64,000 nucleotides of DNA. It comes from Gambelia wislizenii (Eukaryota > Chordata > Lepidosauria > Squamata > Crotaphytidae). The notes under the pieces are model-generated. The model did no database searches. It worked only from the letters and a program-made list of their open reading frames with translations, and had not been told where the DNA came from. This document shows, in pieces, positions 22,770 to 35,634 of the stretch (position 1 is the stretch's first letter; each line of letters opens with the position of its first letter). A program made the position numbers and the translations under genes. The stretch lies in NCBI GenBank assembly GCA_030847615.1, contig JAUMIR010000005.1, positions 217,356,645 through 217,420,644 of the forward strand. Reading direction: 5' to 3'.

Positions 22770-25700
22770 GACTACATCAGTAGATAAACTTGGTTTGCTA
22801 AGCTGTTGAAGGAGCATCTTCCCTTTTGCTAGTTTCAAGTCACCAAGGCTATGGATGAAGCAAGAGATAAGACTGACTGTTCCTTCAGGCTATGGAATGA
22901 TTTACCACCAGCAACAAAATGTGATCTCGTGTTTGTTTGTTTTACAGCAAGAATACTGTATGAGTTGGAGGAATAGTTTTGCTAGGGAGTGGGGAGCCTT
23001 GGCTCTGGGATGCTGTTGCCCAGAATTATCTGATTGTTGTTCTTGAATTCCTGAGAAACTGGACAAGCTAGTCCAAGGGAACAAAACTACTGGACTAAGT
23101 TTCCTAAAACTCAACCTCAGTGCTTGTCTCAGCCAGACTGAGCCTGTGCAGTGTCCAAAACTGTGTCTCAATATTATGTTGCTCTCCCACCCTTAAATCT
23201 TTGGGTTTGTTGAGTCTCTGGAAGACACACGCCTCTTAATTTCTGTTATTTATCTGCTACAACAAGCTTCTGAATTAGACAGAGACACCTGAGTAAATCT
23301 ATCATATCAAATCATTAGCTACAAACTGTTTTCAGGTTTCCATGAAAGTTGATATATGAGTAGCTAAACAGAACAAATGCTATACATATATGCTTGATTT
23401 AGATGATTACTTTGTTTAATGTTGTGCCTTATACTTCAACACCACTCACATGAAAGAAATCAATAATATGATCTCTCTGACATGCACAAGGATTTTTTTA
23501 ATAGTCTTCTGTTCATATTATAAAAGAGACCTTTTTGTTTTACTGGTGTATTAACCAGAAGTGCCTTTTTGTGGCTATATTTGATACACACACACACACA
23601 TATATCCTGGCTTACAGATAGGCACTGTTTTATCATTCCTGCTTGGATTCTACAAGCAGATTGGATAAATTAGCTAGGAACTCACCAGAGCAGGAAAGTT
23701 TATCATTATGCCCAAACCAGGACTCCTAGTTTGTTGCTTCTCCAACAAGCCTGGGTTTATATTGGCTTCAGAGTCTAGTCCTTAAAATTTAGAGGAATAA
23801 GAAGCCAGGATCTGAGTCCATATGTAATGCTAAGCTTTTCTGCCTTTGTTAATGTTCCTGATTAGTTGCTGTTCCTGTTTGCAGAAGCCAGATGAAAATG
23901 ATCAGGCAACAGGTAGTAGCACAGTTGCTAATGAACAAAAAAGCCAGGATTCTGAAGAATACTAGCTTAGTATTTTGTGTGAATGCAGCCATTAACTATG
24001 GCAGGCCAGAAATGAGGCATTCAGTTCCCCTTTGTAGCTTGTAGAAGGCCAAGTCTCATTCTAGTGGCAGCTAGAATGACTTTCCTATGCACTGCTAATG
24101 TCTATATAAAATATTTGCCTCAGCAGAATTCATAAGAATGGTAAACTATCTTACCATTCCCTTTGTAGAAACCCCCTCTTCATTCACATTTTATTCCAAC
24201 TCTGTAACCTCTTTTCTGAGGTTACAGAGTTGGGTAGACCTGGAGAGATTCCTTTGAAGTTTTATCCCTCTGTTTATTATAAAAGATCTTTCATAGTTGC
24301 TGAACAGCTATTGCCAGCTCCCCATTTCCACTTTCAGAATTTGTTTTACACAATCACCTTATTTTCCTACATATCTAGATATTTGCTTTTTCCATACATG
24401 AGTTTTACACAAATTACCTTAGTTGTTCTTTTTTCAGCTGAGACATTCACAAGATTATGCCATTGATATCTCTTTCCTATTGAGACATAGAGGCTGGCAA
24501 ACCCAGCAAACCCAGCTGCACAGGTTGATATCAAATATATGTTTCACCTCACTTTCTATTCCTTGCTGTGTATGACTTCTCATCAGCCACTTAGCAGACC
24601 CATACAATAACACTTTTACATTTCAGATTATTTGGGACTAATGATACATATGCCTGCCCCACATTATCAATCATTGGCCTTCTGCTGATGCATTGCTAAC
24701 AGATAGAGAATTATGTGTCCGATGTCCCTGTCTGATCCACAGCTGTGAACACATGTAAAAGAAGCTGGAATTGCACTCATTAGTTATTTCAGTGCAGGGA
24801 TGGAGGACCAGATTCAATGACTCACATCAAAGCTGACCAGTGCAATTTCAACGACTGTATCAAGAGCAATAATGTGCAGATTAGAAGCTCTATTCTACAC
24901 ATGTTCTAATCAAAGATGGCTGCCAATTTTAGTCAATCTGATTAAACTTTTGTTTAATTTAAAAAGTAATGTGAGCAGGCAAATTTTAAAGTTCTTTTTC
25001 CGTTCTTTGTTTTGTTTTTAAGTAAAAGTATTGACAAAAAGGCTTGAGTGGCAAGCGCCATCTTGGAGGTACATTCTTTCTCTCCAGCACAGAGGGCAAC
25101 GGCTTGTGTCCTTAGGTACTGCCGTGTTCACAAAAGGTGGAATAATTTCTACCACCTTCCCTCTCCATCGACAGTTCCATTGAACCATATTCTGTGCCAT
25201 GTCAAAGGGTCCACCAATCCTCAAAAGAAGACTAGGAGGAGAGGGGTTCCACAGGGCTATTAGAGGGAAGGGTGAGATGGAAAATCCCTGTTTATCTCAC
25301 AGAAATAAAATTAAGATCCAAACCATTACCAGTACCTCCAATGGTATCCACTGTGACACTTATGCTTCATTTAAATTAGAGGTGGCCAGCTGTGGCCCTC
25401 CAGATGTTTATGACTTCAACTCCCATAATACTTTCATTATCTATGCTGGCTAGGGCTGATAGTAACGGTAAGCCAAAATCATGTGGATTTTGATTTTGTG
25501 GACCTAAAAGAGACACATTTTTGTCAGAACTATTGTTTTATCTTTTAGCAAATACATGCATGACATTTAATTGATCATGACATCAACAAACTAAGGTTTC
25601 TTTAATAGGGAAGGGCATTTTACCCTCTCAGAGCAACCTAAGAGTGTATACAATACAGCAACTGACAGATGTTAAATTGGTGACCTGCACTAACAATCTC

Positions 25701-26792
25701 TCTGCCCCCCTCCTGAAGTCCTTTTAATTGTACTCTCTGTCATTAAAATCAATCTTCTTATAATGTGGATATGAGACCTTGTATGAAAAATGTTCTTTTA
25801 AACAAAACAGCCTGCATTGGGGGGAAAACCCAATAACATGTAACAAAATCTAAATACCAGACCGTTCCACTTATTTCCAAAATGTGGAGTAATGTGCCAT
25901 TTCCTTCTCATGAAACAGAGGCTAGACAGAGAAATCCAGAGATCGTCAGATGTTGATAGTAGCTTGTGCAGTTTGTCCCTTGTGTGCTGAGCTTTAACTC
26001 AAGGAAGCACATTAACTTGAATGTGTGTGTATGGAAATTGTATATTCAGAGCTCCTGAAGTACTACTCTAATGTTACAGTGATGGCTTCTCACTTTTAAC
26101 TGCCTTTGTCATCACCAAGCTGGGGCTTGAGTTACCTAAAAAAGGAATGCATATGTGGAAAGAGGGAGCTCAAAAAGCAAGCCCACCCTCAAAAAAATAA
26201 ATAAAAGGTATCCTAGTTTTAGTCAATTTCAGACCTAGTTAGACCTAGGTGTGTGTGTGTGTTTGAATGACAAGCTGTGAGCAACTGTGTTGCTACTTAA
26301 TGCATAATGCTTAATGACACCACCAGGGCCATCCCTAACCCACAAGTTTTGGTTCATGAACCTCAGGGCCTTGGACGATCTCGAACTACTAGCAAGGGCA
26401 TTTTGCAAGGAGTGAGCAAAAGAGTACTCTTCCTGACACTTGGACAGATGAAGATTAATGATGGTGATGTGGAAGGGATTATGAAAGCCGTCTTGGTCTT
26501 TTGAGAGTGTCTGAGGTTTTTTGAATGTTGATAAGGAACACCCGCAAACCCAAATGGTAAACAAGTGAGCAAGAGGTTCATCACACATCTTCACTAGCCT
26601 TCTCAAATGAGCTGGGATATAGGTGCAGGAACTGGTGTCCTCAGAAAATAAAGGCATAAATATAAGGGTATTTTTAATATTCTCAGTCACGGAAACATCT
26701 GCTTTTAGCACAGGATGAAAGATCCAGCCCAATGCTAGGGATAGGAAAGCCCAGTTAGTCACAGAAACACTCTGGGCAGGATTGTTTTTCTG

Positions 26793-27140
26793 GAGATTTT
26801 CACACAGGGAAATTATTCCCCTGAGAGATCGGGAGAGAAATGGGGCTCTTCCGGGAGCAGAGCTCCATTTCGCACGCCCCCTTCCTTCTTCCGATCTGAC
26901 GTCATCCTCACTCTGTGCTTCCATTTCTCTGCCAGTATCTTCCGTCATTTTTTAATAACGAAAGTTCTTTGTTATTAAAAAATGATGGAAGATACTGGTA
27001 GAGAAATGGAAGCAGCACAGAGTGAGGACGACGTCAGATCGGGAGAAGGAAAGGGGCGTGCAAAACGGAGCTCTGCTCCCGGAAGAGCCCCATTTCTCTC
27101 CCGATCTCTCAGGGGAATAATTTCCCTGTGTGAAAATCTC
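26793..27140. mobile_element. 348-bp near-perfect palindrome (young MITE)
   Basis: Arms of about 172 bases: left starts GAGATTTTCACACAGGGAAA, right ends with its complement; centre near 26967 with almost no loop. By eye about ten differences between arms plus a 3-base indel, several of them C-to-T or G-to-A at CpG. The long open frames on both strands here are palindrome artefacts. Confidence 0.85.
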
Positions 27141-27141
27141 G

Positions 27142-27170
<29 letters not shown>
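27141..27170. repeat. (CT)n microsatellite
   Basis: About 14 CT repeats directly abutting the palindrome. Confidence 0.95.
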
Positions 27171-27173
<3 letters not shown>

Positions 27174-27620
27174 TGTTTGGCCCACTTACAACTGACATAA
27201 CAGGTCATAATTATCACTAATCCACACAAGGAGTGTATCCCAGCTCCAGTGTGCAGTATCCTTCCCTGGTTTGACCCTATTAACACCACACTCACCCATT
27301 TAAATCCAAACTCAAATTGATCTTGAAAACCACACAGTTCCCCCACCCAAAGTCACATCAGTACAAAAAGAAATTTCTTCAATACGTCACATGTTGATTT
27401 ACCAGATTTTTTTTTAGGTCACACAACCACAGCGGCTGTTTTCTTTCTTCCTGGCATGCATGCAGGTAAACATATATCTATGTAACCATAGCAACCAATA
27501 GCCTTTCTCGTTTTCCTGTCAATCTTCCCACCCACCTGCACTCCCATTGGATGGCTCCCTCATCCTGCTTTCTTTCTCTTTTCCCTTTATAACCCTAAGA
27601 GGGCATCTCCATCCCATCCC

Positions 27621-27722
27621 ATAATTCTCCTGACAGACACAGACAGATAGACACACACACACACATTTATACACACAAATGTGTGTCTGTCTGTCTGTCT
27701 GTCTGTCTATCAGGAGAATTAT
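27621..27722. repeat. palindrome with a microsatellite stem
   Basis: ATAATTCTCCTGACAGACAC at the left pairs with GTCTATCAGGAGAATTAT at the right; between them ACAC and GTCT tracts are mutually complementary. A short inverted repeat whose stem has expanded as simple repeats. Confidence 0.75.
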
Positions 27723-29009
27723 ACACCTCCTTCACTTGTGTGTCCCATTGATCCACTTGTCTCAGCTAGGGTTTCCGTTTCCAAAAGATGAGGGCTGAAA
27801 TCTCACAGCCTCTGTCCTGTTCCTCTACTTGTGTATGTTACAAGCTGTGGTCACTCATCTGGGCAAGAAAGCACTGCACATCTGTCTGCAAACACACACA
27901 CACCTGGAAGTCCCAGTGGTTGCATGCAGAATATCCTGTATGAGCCACTCTTAAGTCCAGACCGATCTAGGCCAATGCTGAAAGGGAAGCAGGAAGGAGC
28001 TCCGGCTCCTATTGTAGCAGCTCTCTCTTCCTCCTCTCCCCATCCTGCTCCCTCCGCCCACCCTGGAGACCCACACACCACTTGCCTCCCTTGTCCTGCT
28101 CCCTGGTCCCATCCTCTTCCTCCCCTCCCACCCAAGTGAGTGAGGGAATGTGTGTGTGGCCAGGCCTAGCCCCCTGCCAATTTCACTTCCTCCGAGTGAC
28201 CAAAAATTTGAGCACTGACTAAGCCTGGCTTAACTGAACACAGCTGAAGATGGACACTGGTATTACCAAAGTCCCTATTAAAATGGCATAGGACAGCAGC
28301 CCCTAGGCCCCTAACCCTTGCAAATGTGGAGGGACAACTGTATTTTAAAATTTTTAATAAAATAATAGATGTCCATAAAAACACACACCCCAGGGGGCAG
28401 AGAATCTTAGGCCTTCGGATATTCGGATATATGAATATCTGCATACATACACTGAACATAAAAAAAGGTGTCACTACGCCAAGGTAAGCACTCACCAACC
28501 TGTCCCGTCCCCCCGCCCTCCAAGCCCCCCCCAATCCACTCTAAACCCAGATTTGGGGCACAGGGCATCAATTGCAAAAAAAAAAAAGTTTTTTCTTAAA
28601 AACTGCAGAGTAAACAGGATTTAAAAAAAAAGTATTAAAGCTCTCAGGTATTGAAAAGAAGTGCTTTCACTTCAAAATGGGAAGAATGTTGTGGGTTCAA
28701 ACAGCACCAGGACTGAGGTAAGAACCAATTATTTTGCAGGTGTGGATTCAGCCCAAGGCTATGTGAAATCCTACGTAGGCTCTAGTCAAAAATAAGTAAA
28801 TCTCAAGTTAGTTGCTCAAAGCAATGCAGGCAACATTACAGGCAACACTTTAAATTGTGTGCACGCATGCATATTTTTATATTTCCTGCATCAGTTAAAC
28901 AAATGAAAAATCATCATTGCCTGGAATCTCAAGAAACTACCATTTCTGTTTTGCAACAGAAATCCTTCTGAGGTCCTGTCTCTCTCTACGAGGAGGAAAA
29001 ATATGAACA

Positions 29010-29500
29010 CATGCGGAAAGGCAGGCGTTCGCAACTGTGTGAACTGCCTACACAGCCAAAAGAGCCCCCTAAGCTCCACATGACTCCCTAGCCAGCTGGC
29101 CACCGCAAGTGATTTACTCGCGATTTTAAATTTTCCGTCGCTAATTAAAGAAAAAACAGTATCCCAGGGTGCGTACAAGCAATACTTTGTATTTACAAAT
29201 AAAGAACTTTTAAAAAGTAAAAAATCACCATTTGATCGACTTACTCACTTAGCCAAAAATCCAACATGGCAGCTGCAGCCGCTTTCCTTCTTTGCTAGCC
29301 CCGCCCCCAGTGCTCATCCAGCCAATCAGATTGGATTGCCTGTTCACATCTGTGCTAATGTGAGTGTTCAAATGGTTACACATTCGGAAGTTGTATGAAG
29401 CTTTTAAAAAATCCGTATGAAGTCCCGGATGCGTTGCACATGGACTTTGCAGTCGATTTGGCTGCCACCAACAACCGTTTGAACAGATTGCCAATCTTTC
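29010..29500 (+). mobile_element. foldback-family copy C
   Basis: Shares with copy A the ordered blocks ending in CCAAAAATCCAACATGGCAG and the GCCCCGCCCCCAGTGCTCAT phrase. Ends are less clear. Confidence 0.6.
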
Positions 29501-30189
29501 ACACCACGTATGTATTATTTTGATTGTATAGATAGGACCTGAATTTCACATGACATCTGATTCCTTCATCTATGTCTCCTGTTCCTCTCCCTGTGACAGA
29601 TGTGTAGCAGGCAAGCACAATGAACAGGGCCTATTGGGTGGTGGCACCTAGATTGAGAAATGGCTTCCTGAGAAAATAATGTCTTGTTTTTTTACTGCCC
29701 ACTTTTTGATAAGATCTGAAATTATTTTATTTCTATGGACCTTGAAGAAATCCGGCTGTTATCCCGTTGTTAATTTGACTGCTTCTTCTAAATCATTCCT
29801 GATGCTGAACTTGGTTAGTATTACATTCTGTGTTTTTTAACAGCCCTGTGAGGCACCCAGAGCATATTTTGATACAGAAGGGTGGGGTAATAATGATAGA
29901 AATGCAGTAAATAATTATACAGATTACCTTGCTTGTTATGATTGACTGTCTTTAATTAATCTGAATAAATTATAACCCAGCTATTGCATATTTCAGATGA
30001 TTTCTCCAAGGCTTTGAGATGGAACACAAACATTGAAACAATGTAAGTTGCTTTCATCCAGCTGCCAATAATGATCTGAAAGCCTCCATTTAATTATTTG
30101 GCTGATTAAAAGAAGGATTGTGAAAGTCGCCTCTCTTAAATTCTTGACCTTTCTGGGCATGTAGCAAGGAGGGAAACTGGTGAGAGAAG

Positions 30190-30335
30190 TTTGTTGTTGT
30201 TAACTGCCTTCAAGTCAACTTGACTTGTAGCAGCCTATGAATGAAAGACCTCCAGGTCATCAGGTCATCAACTGCTCTGATCAGGTCCTGCAGACTGAGG
30301 CTTCCTCGATTGAGTCTATCCACCTGCTGCCTTCT
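30190..30335 (+). mobile_element. second SINE type
   Basis: Body similar to 12818-12990: TGCCTTCAAGTCAACTTGAC and ATCAGGTCCTGCAGACTGAG. Confidence 0.5.
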
Positions 30336-30439
30336 ACCTTACCAAACATTATTGGAGTTGTCCAAATGTTGAAAAAACTCCTCAGGGAATGCGAAGAGAA
30401 TCCTACTTGTCCTAATGGCATCCCATGTGTGATTTTGCC

Positions 30440-30965
30440 ATATTATGGAGGGGGACAAAAAAGGCCAAAAACCTCGCCAGAAAAGCCTTTGCTACTTTTC
30501 CCATCTTTTTTTAAAAAATGAGGTGGTGCACATTTCTGCTTGTTAGGACAAGCAAATCGATCTGATTTTGCTTGCCCAAACGAGAGGAAGCGCAAAACTG
30601 ATTGGCCGGATGAGAACAGGGGGCAGGGCTTGCTGGCCAAGTCAAGCACCTGCTGCCTCCATGTTGGATTTTTGCCTTAGTGGGCAAGTGCTAAGGCGAG
30701 AAAACAGGGTGTTGCAGGTTTTTTGTTTGTTTTTGTGCTCAAGTGAAAAATTGCTCAATTGCACCCTGGTCACCACTTTTTTTAAAAAAAGGCCATTGGC
30801 AGCAAATTGAGGTAAGTGCAAACATGAGTAAATCACTCATGGCCGCCATGTTTACTACTGAGCATGCAAAGCTTATGGGGGCAAAAAAACCATTAGGACA
30901 GGTTGCAGCTGCTGCAAAATATCATTACTGCGAGGGACTCAATTTTTATGGGCTTGATTTGCGCT
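30440..30965 (-). mobile_element. foldback-family copy D
   Basis: Same orientation as copy B: ACTGATTGGCCGGATGAG, CTGCCTCCATGTTGGATTTT, GAGTAAATCACTCATGGCCG and AAGCTTATGGGGGC appear in order. Confidence 0.65.
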
Positions 30966-31126
30966 AGGACTCATTTGTCTTTTTGGTGGTACACGGTAAC
31001 CATAAAACTCTTCTCCAGCACATTTCAAAGAAGATTATTATCTTCTTCTCAGTTTTTTTTCACTGTTCAGCTTTCATAAACATAAACATTCATAGCTTTC
31101 ATAAACATTCATAGCAATCAGAAATA

Positions 31127-31383
31127 TAGTAAGGACCCTCGTATCTGTGGGGGATTGGTTCCAGGCCCCACCATGGATAAGAAAATCTGTGAAATAATAG
31201 TGAACAGCATTGGAAATAATGGGACCTCTGGTTTAAAATACCATAGAGTTGCCTTGGAGGAGCTAGAAAATGGCTAGAGAGGACACATTTTCTAGGAAGA
31301 CTGTATGATAGCTGTGCTGAAACTGAAACCGTGGATAATTGAATCAGTGGATATTGAATTAGTGGATATAGGGTCCTACTGTA
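31127..31383 (+). mobile_element. Tigger/MER2-like MITE
   Basis: Starts TAGTAAGGACCCTCGTATCT and GGTTCCAGGCCCCACCATGG; ends with the inverted ATATAGGGTCCTACTGTA. Confidence 0.7.
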
Positions 31384-32729
31384 CAATGGCATGGATAATC
31401 CTGAGTTTGCCATTCAATGATACTGGTGAGTGAACAATGATACTGTTCACTACTTTGTTTGAATACTTACCTAAGTAGAGCACAATTAGCATATTTTCCG
31501 ATGTGTTTTGATGATCTAGCATAAATGGCATTATTTGTAGGACATGTACCGAAAGGCCCTTCACACCTTGACTATCCCTGACTGAGCCTAAAGCCCTGAT
31601 GCCTAAGCAGGTCCCTCAGAAGAGGAGTGGGGGACTTACCAGATCCATTTTGGGGCTTTTCAATATCTCCTCCTCACCTAATAACTGCACCAAATTTCAA
31701 TGAATGACAGCATCCACTATCTTAATTCAAATAATTCTTAGTACGGCAATATCTATGTTTCTTTCTCCCTGACGAAACACCAGCCATATGGAAAGATGAC
31801 CAGGGTCCCCAGAACTGTTTTTAAGATGTACGGGCACGAAGGTCATTCTTAATTTTGCCTACTTTCAAGTATTTTTTGCAAAATAATGAAAACACAGAAT
31901 ACATTGCATTAAAACAACAATAACTGAAGCAGGTAACAATTGACTACCATGAAAGCAATGGTAAGATAAATAAATGAAAAAATAATAAATGAATATAATT
32001 AATATTTCAAGCAAGGTGGAAATATGCAAGATCCTATTATGTCAACTAAAAGGTGCCTATAAAGTCTCCAGAGATACCTGCCTCTCTACTAACTACTTTA
32101 AGTACAAAAACTGGAGCTATGTTAGAAGGTACAAGATTGCAAACAAAGTTGTGTCTAAAGAAAATACAACATGTGCTTCTCCAAAGGCTGAGGTGCAGAG
32201 AATCTCATGATAAAATTAGAGTTGTATATTGAGAATGTCACTTTTGAGAACAAAAAGAGTTTGTGAAGAGTTCCGAAAGGATGACTCTAAACTTGGAGGA
32301 CAAGCTTTAAATCAGTGAAAAGAAAAGTAAAGTGGTGCATATTGTAGCAAAAAACAACCCCATCTTCATATATACACTGACAAGATGCATGCTGGCAGCA
32401 ACTGACCAAGAAATTTGTGAGGCTGGGTCATGGCTGGTATCTCTACAAAAATGTCCACCCAGTGTGTGATAGCTGTAAAAAAAGCAAGTTCCAAGTTGGA
32501 CAAAATTAGAAACGGAATCAGAATTAAAACTGCCAGTATCACATGCCTTTATACAAAGCCATGGTGTGGCCACATCTGGAATACTGTGAAGATAGTTCTA
32601 GGGAGCATTAAGATGAGAAGATATAATGCTGATTGCTGTGCATTAGCACAAAATTGCAGCAGTGTTCATTTGTCTCCATCGTCCTTTGGCAAAATCGCTG
32701 GTATGAGAAGCTATCTGTGTTTGAAGCTC

Positions 32730-33195
32730 ACATGCAGCCATTCCTGCAAATCAACATGGTGGCCGAGAGTGAATTACTCACATTATTATTCTCAACAAGT
32801 TGTTGCCGCTACACAGTATTTTTTTAACTGCAAATCAAAGGTGTACAAGTGTGACCTTCCACTTAAAAAAGCTATTTGGACACCTTAGCACAGCAAAAAA
32901 GTGCACAATCGGCAACGTGAAAATGGCGCTTCCAGTCACTTTATTGCCAGCAAGCCTGTCCCCCGCACACACCCAACCAATCAATTTCCCACTTCCGCCC
33001 ATACCAAGAATGTGCTGCAATTTGAATCGGTTGTCCAAATCAGTGGTAATGTGCATTTCCACACACTATTTAAAAAAAAACTTATTAAAAAAAAACAGTT
33101 TTTAGAGTTTTGGGCCCCCTCTCCTTCTGAATATGGCAAATCATTGTGGGATCTCATTGGGATAAAAAGTATTCTCTGCGATTTCTATTAGGATT
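32730..33195 (+). mobile_element. foldback-family copy E
   Basis: Same order as copy A: GGTGGCCGAGAGTGAATTAC, AAAATGGCGCTTCCAGTCAC, CCAACCAATCAATTTCCCAC, then TTGTGGGATCTCATTGGGAT. The most diverged copy. Confidence 0.55.
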
Positions 33196-33559
33196 ATTTC
33201 CCTCTGGTCACTACACTTAAAAGGAATACTGTAGAGATGTAGAAGTTGCAGAAAGGGGGAACCAAAATGACCAAATTACCAGCAACTCACCTATGAGGGC
33301 AGATTACAATGTTTCGGGATGTTTAGTTTTAGGGGGGAAGTCAAACAAAGGGAGACATAATAGAGATGTATAAAATCATGCTTCTCTCATAATCCTAAAA
33401 TGACAAATCATCCACTGAAACTGAAGGGCTTGAGATTCAGATCAGGCAAAAATAAGTAAACTGGGCATAGCTAACATGCAAAATTCACTGCCACAAGATG
33501 TGATGATTGCCAACGTGGATGGCTTGAAAGGGGCAGTGGATAAATTAATTGAGGGTATA

Positions 33560-33675
33560 CTCTCTCAGCCTCAGAGGAAGGCAAAGGCAAACCTTCTCTG
33601 AACAAATCTTGCCAAGAAAATCCCATGATAGGGTCATCATAAGTCGGAAATGACTTGAAGGCACACAGCAACAAA
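33560..33675 (+). mobile_element. SINE 3' half
   Basis: CTCTCAGCCTCAGAGGAAGG through ACTTGAAGGCACACAGCAAC; the tRNA-like head is missing. Confidence 0.85.
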
Positions 33676-33819
33676 AGTCTACCATGGTCACCAGTCAGGA
33701 TGCTGTATGTCACCTCTACTGTCAGAAGCAATATGCCTCCATGTGCCAGTTGCTGGCCAGCATAAGATGGAGGGTGAGGTTTCCCTCATGTCCTGCTGTC
33801 AAGCTTCCCATAGACAACT

Positions 33820-33897
33820 GGCTGGCCATTATGTGCACAGAATGTTGGACTAGATAGTTCCTCTATCTAACCTAGTATGGCTGTTTTTATGTTCTTA
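33820..33897 (+). mobile_element. CR1-type LINE 3' end
   Basis: TTGGACTAGATAGTTCCTC and TATGGCTGTTTTTATGTTCT are a typical reptile CR1-like terminus. Confidence 0.55.
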
Positions 33898-34389
33898 AAT
33901 TATCCTGTAGGCTGAAGAAAATTTCTGTGATTTTCTAAAAGCACTTTTGAAGCTAAACAGAAAATAAAGGATACTGACGAATACAGTACATGGGAAGAGA
34001 GACTCTTCCTTGTCTAGGCAAAGAGGTGTAAAAGATGGACTTCCCTTTCATTTCTGGCAGAAGTCCTACACATCCTAACTGAAAACAAAAGAACATCTGT
34101 TATAACAGACAAAAGTGGGGGTGGGAAGGGGGAAAGGGCACTTCTGTCTTTGGGTTCTTTATTAATATAAAGCCTCTACATACACCATGAAAACCTTTCC
34201 TGCAATCTGTTTGGTTTTCTCTTACTGGTTCTGTTAAGTGATTTGCCCCAGTTGAAAACTGTTTCTGTGTTGGTTGATTGATTGGGCTATCATTATAACT
34301 AAAGAACAAAAACAATCAATTTTAAATTTTAGAGAAAGTGGTTAAGCTTGACATGTTAATGTACAATACAGTCTTCTGTCTGTATTATG

Positions 34390-34560
34390 CAGAAAAGGTG
34401 ACTTGGAGGACTGTCTTTGAGGGTGGTGGAAATGTCTAAGCAGAGTTTGGACAGCCATGTCTCAATTATGCTTCTGCTGTGGATTCCTTACTCGCTAGGG
34501 GTCAGACTAGATGACCCCTGGAATTCCTTCCAGCTTTATGACTCAGATCTGAAACATCAA
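34390..34560 (+). mobile_element. CR1 LINE 3' end
   Basis: GTCAGACTAGATGACCCCTG followed by TTCCTTCCAGCTTTATGACT is the CR1 3' end. Confidence 0.7.
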
Positions 34561-34920
34561 TGTTTCAAAGCCCTGAATGATTGAAACTAGTTCCAGGATA
34601 TATGTAGAATGTAAAAAAACTACAGAAAAACTACAAAACGTTTCTGAATGCTGCTTACTAAAAATTACTCTCAGTTACAATGTTGTAGTAGGCCTTTTGT
34701 CTTCATTTTTTCCCTCTAGCACACAAAGTAAAAAGGGCTGCGGCATATTCTCCTGCCAAAGTAATGCATGCTCTCTCTCCCACATCTGCATGAATGAGAA
34801 TGCATTCGTATACTCCTTTGTCAGGGGGAAAATCCCATTTAACTCAGAGAGTCATGTCTGAGTAGATACCTGTACTGGTAATGACCCATCTTGCGTTCTG
34901 GTATGTCCTAGCTGGGACTG

Positions 34921-35634
34921 AGGGTGCATCTACACTGTAGAAATAATGCGGTTTGACACAACCTTAACTGCTATGGCTCCATCCTACAGAATCCTAGGAT
35001 TTGTAGTTTTGTGAGGCACTGGGACTCTTTGGCAAAGAAGGTTAAAAACTTTGTAAAACTACTAACACAAAAACATTCCTGTCCCATTACAAACCCCGCC
35101 CCCCGTCCCTGTCCCGACACAATAACCAAAATTATTAGACCTACCTTGAATAGGATCAACATGCAGCCCAGGCATGAACGGAGCTCTAACAGAGCTCTGT
35201 TCACTTCCTGGTTTGAAATATTGCCGATTCTCGCGAAAAGCATGGCAAATTTAAAACAAAAACAAAAAAATACACCCAAGCACAGAAACACACTTTACAC
35301 AATACAAGTAATCTGATAAAAAGAGCGTAGCCTACCAGGTTTTCACAATCTCACCCGGAAGTGTTCTGGCAGGACCGTCCATTTACGCTGTATTCACGGG
35401 CGACAATGGCACAAGGTTTCAGAAGCTGGCAATGCTGGCACCAAAACAGAACAGGGGACTCTATTGACGGCTCGGCCCGTCAATTAAAAGTGATGCTAGC
35501 AGAACACATAAGGAGGACGTCTGGTATCAGCGGCCTTTTGCATTCCTTTGACGTTGTTATTGCACTACATTTGCTGTGTCTGATAATCTTAAACGGTGTC
35601 AAACTGCATTATTTCTACAGTGTAGATGCACCCT
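34921..35634. mobile_element. 714-bp DNA element with exact ~28-bp terminal inverted repeats
   Basis: AGGGTGCATCTACACTGTAG at the left and its complement CTACAGTGTAGATGCACCCT at the right are identical, and the identity continues into AAATAATGC. The interior shares AACGGAGCTCTAACAGAGCT and neighbouring sequence with 18396-19198. Non-autonomous. Confidence 0.82.

Noticed and set aside
26235..26948. 237-codon minus-strand open frame
   Set aside because: Half of it is one arm of the 348-bp palindrome, mirrored on the other strand; no recognisable protein text and no splice signals.
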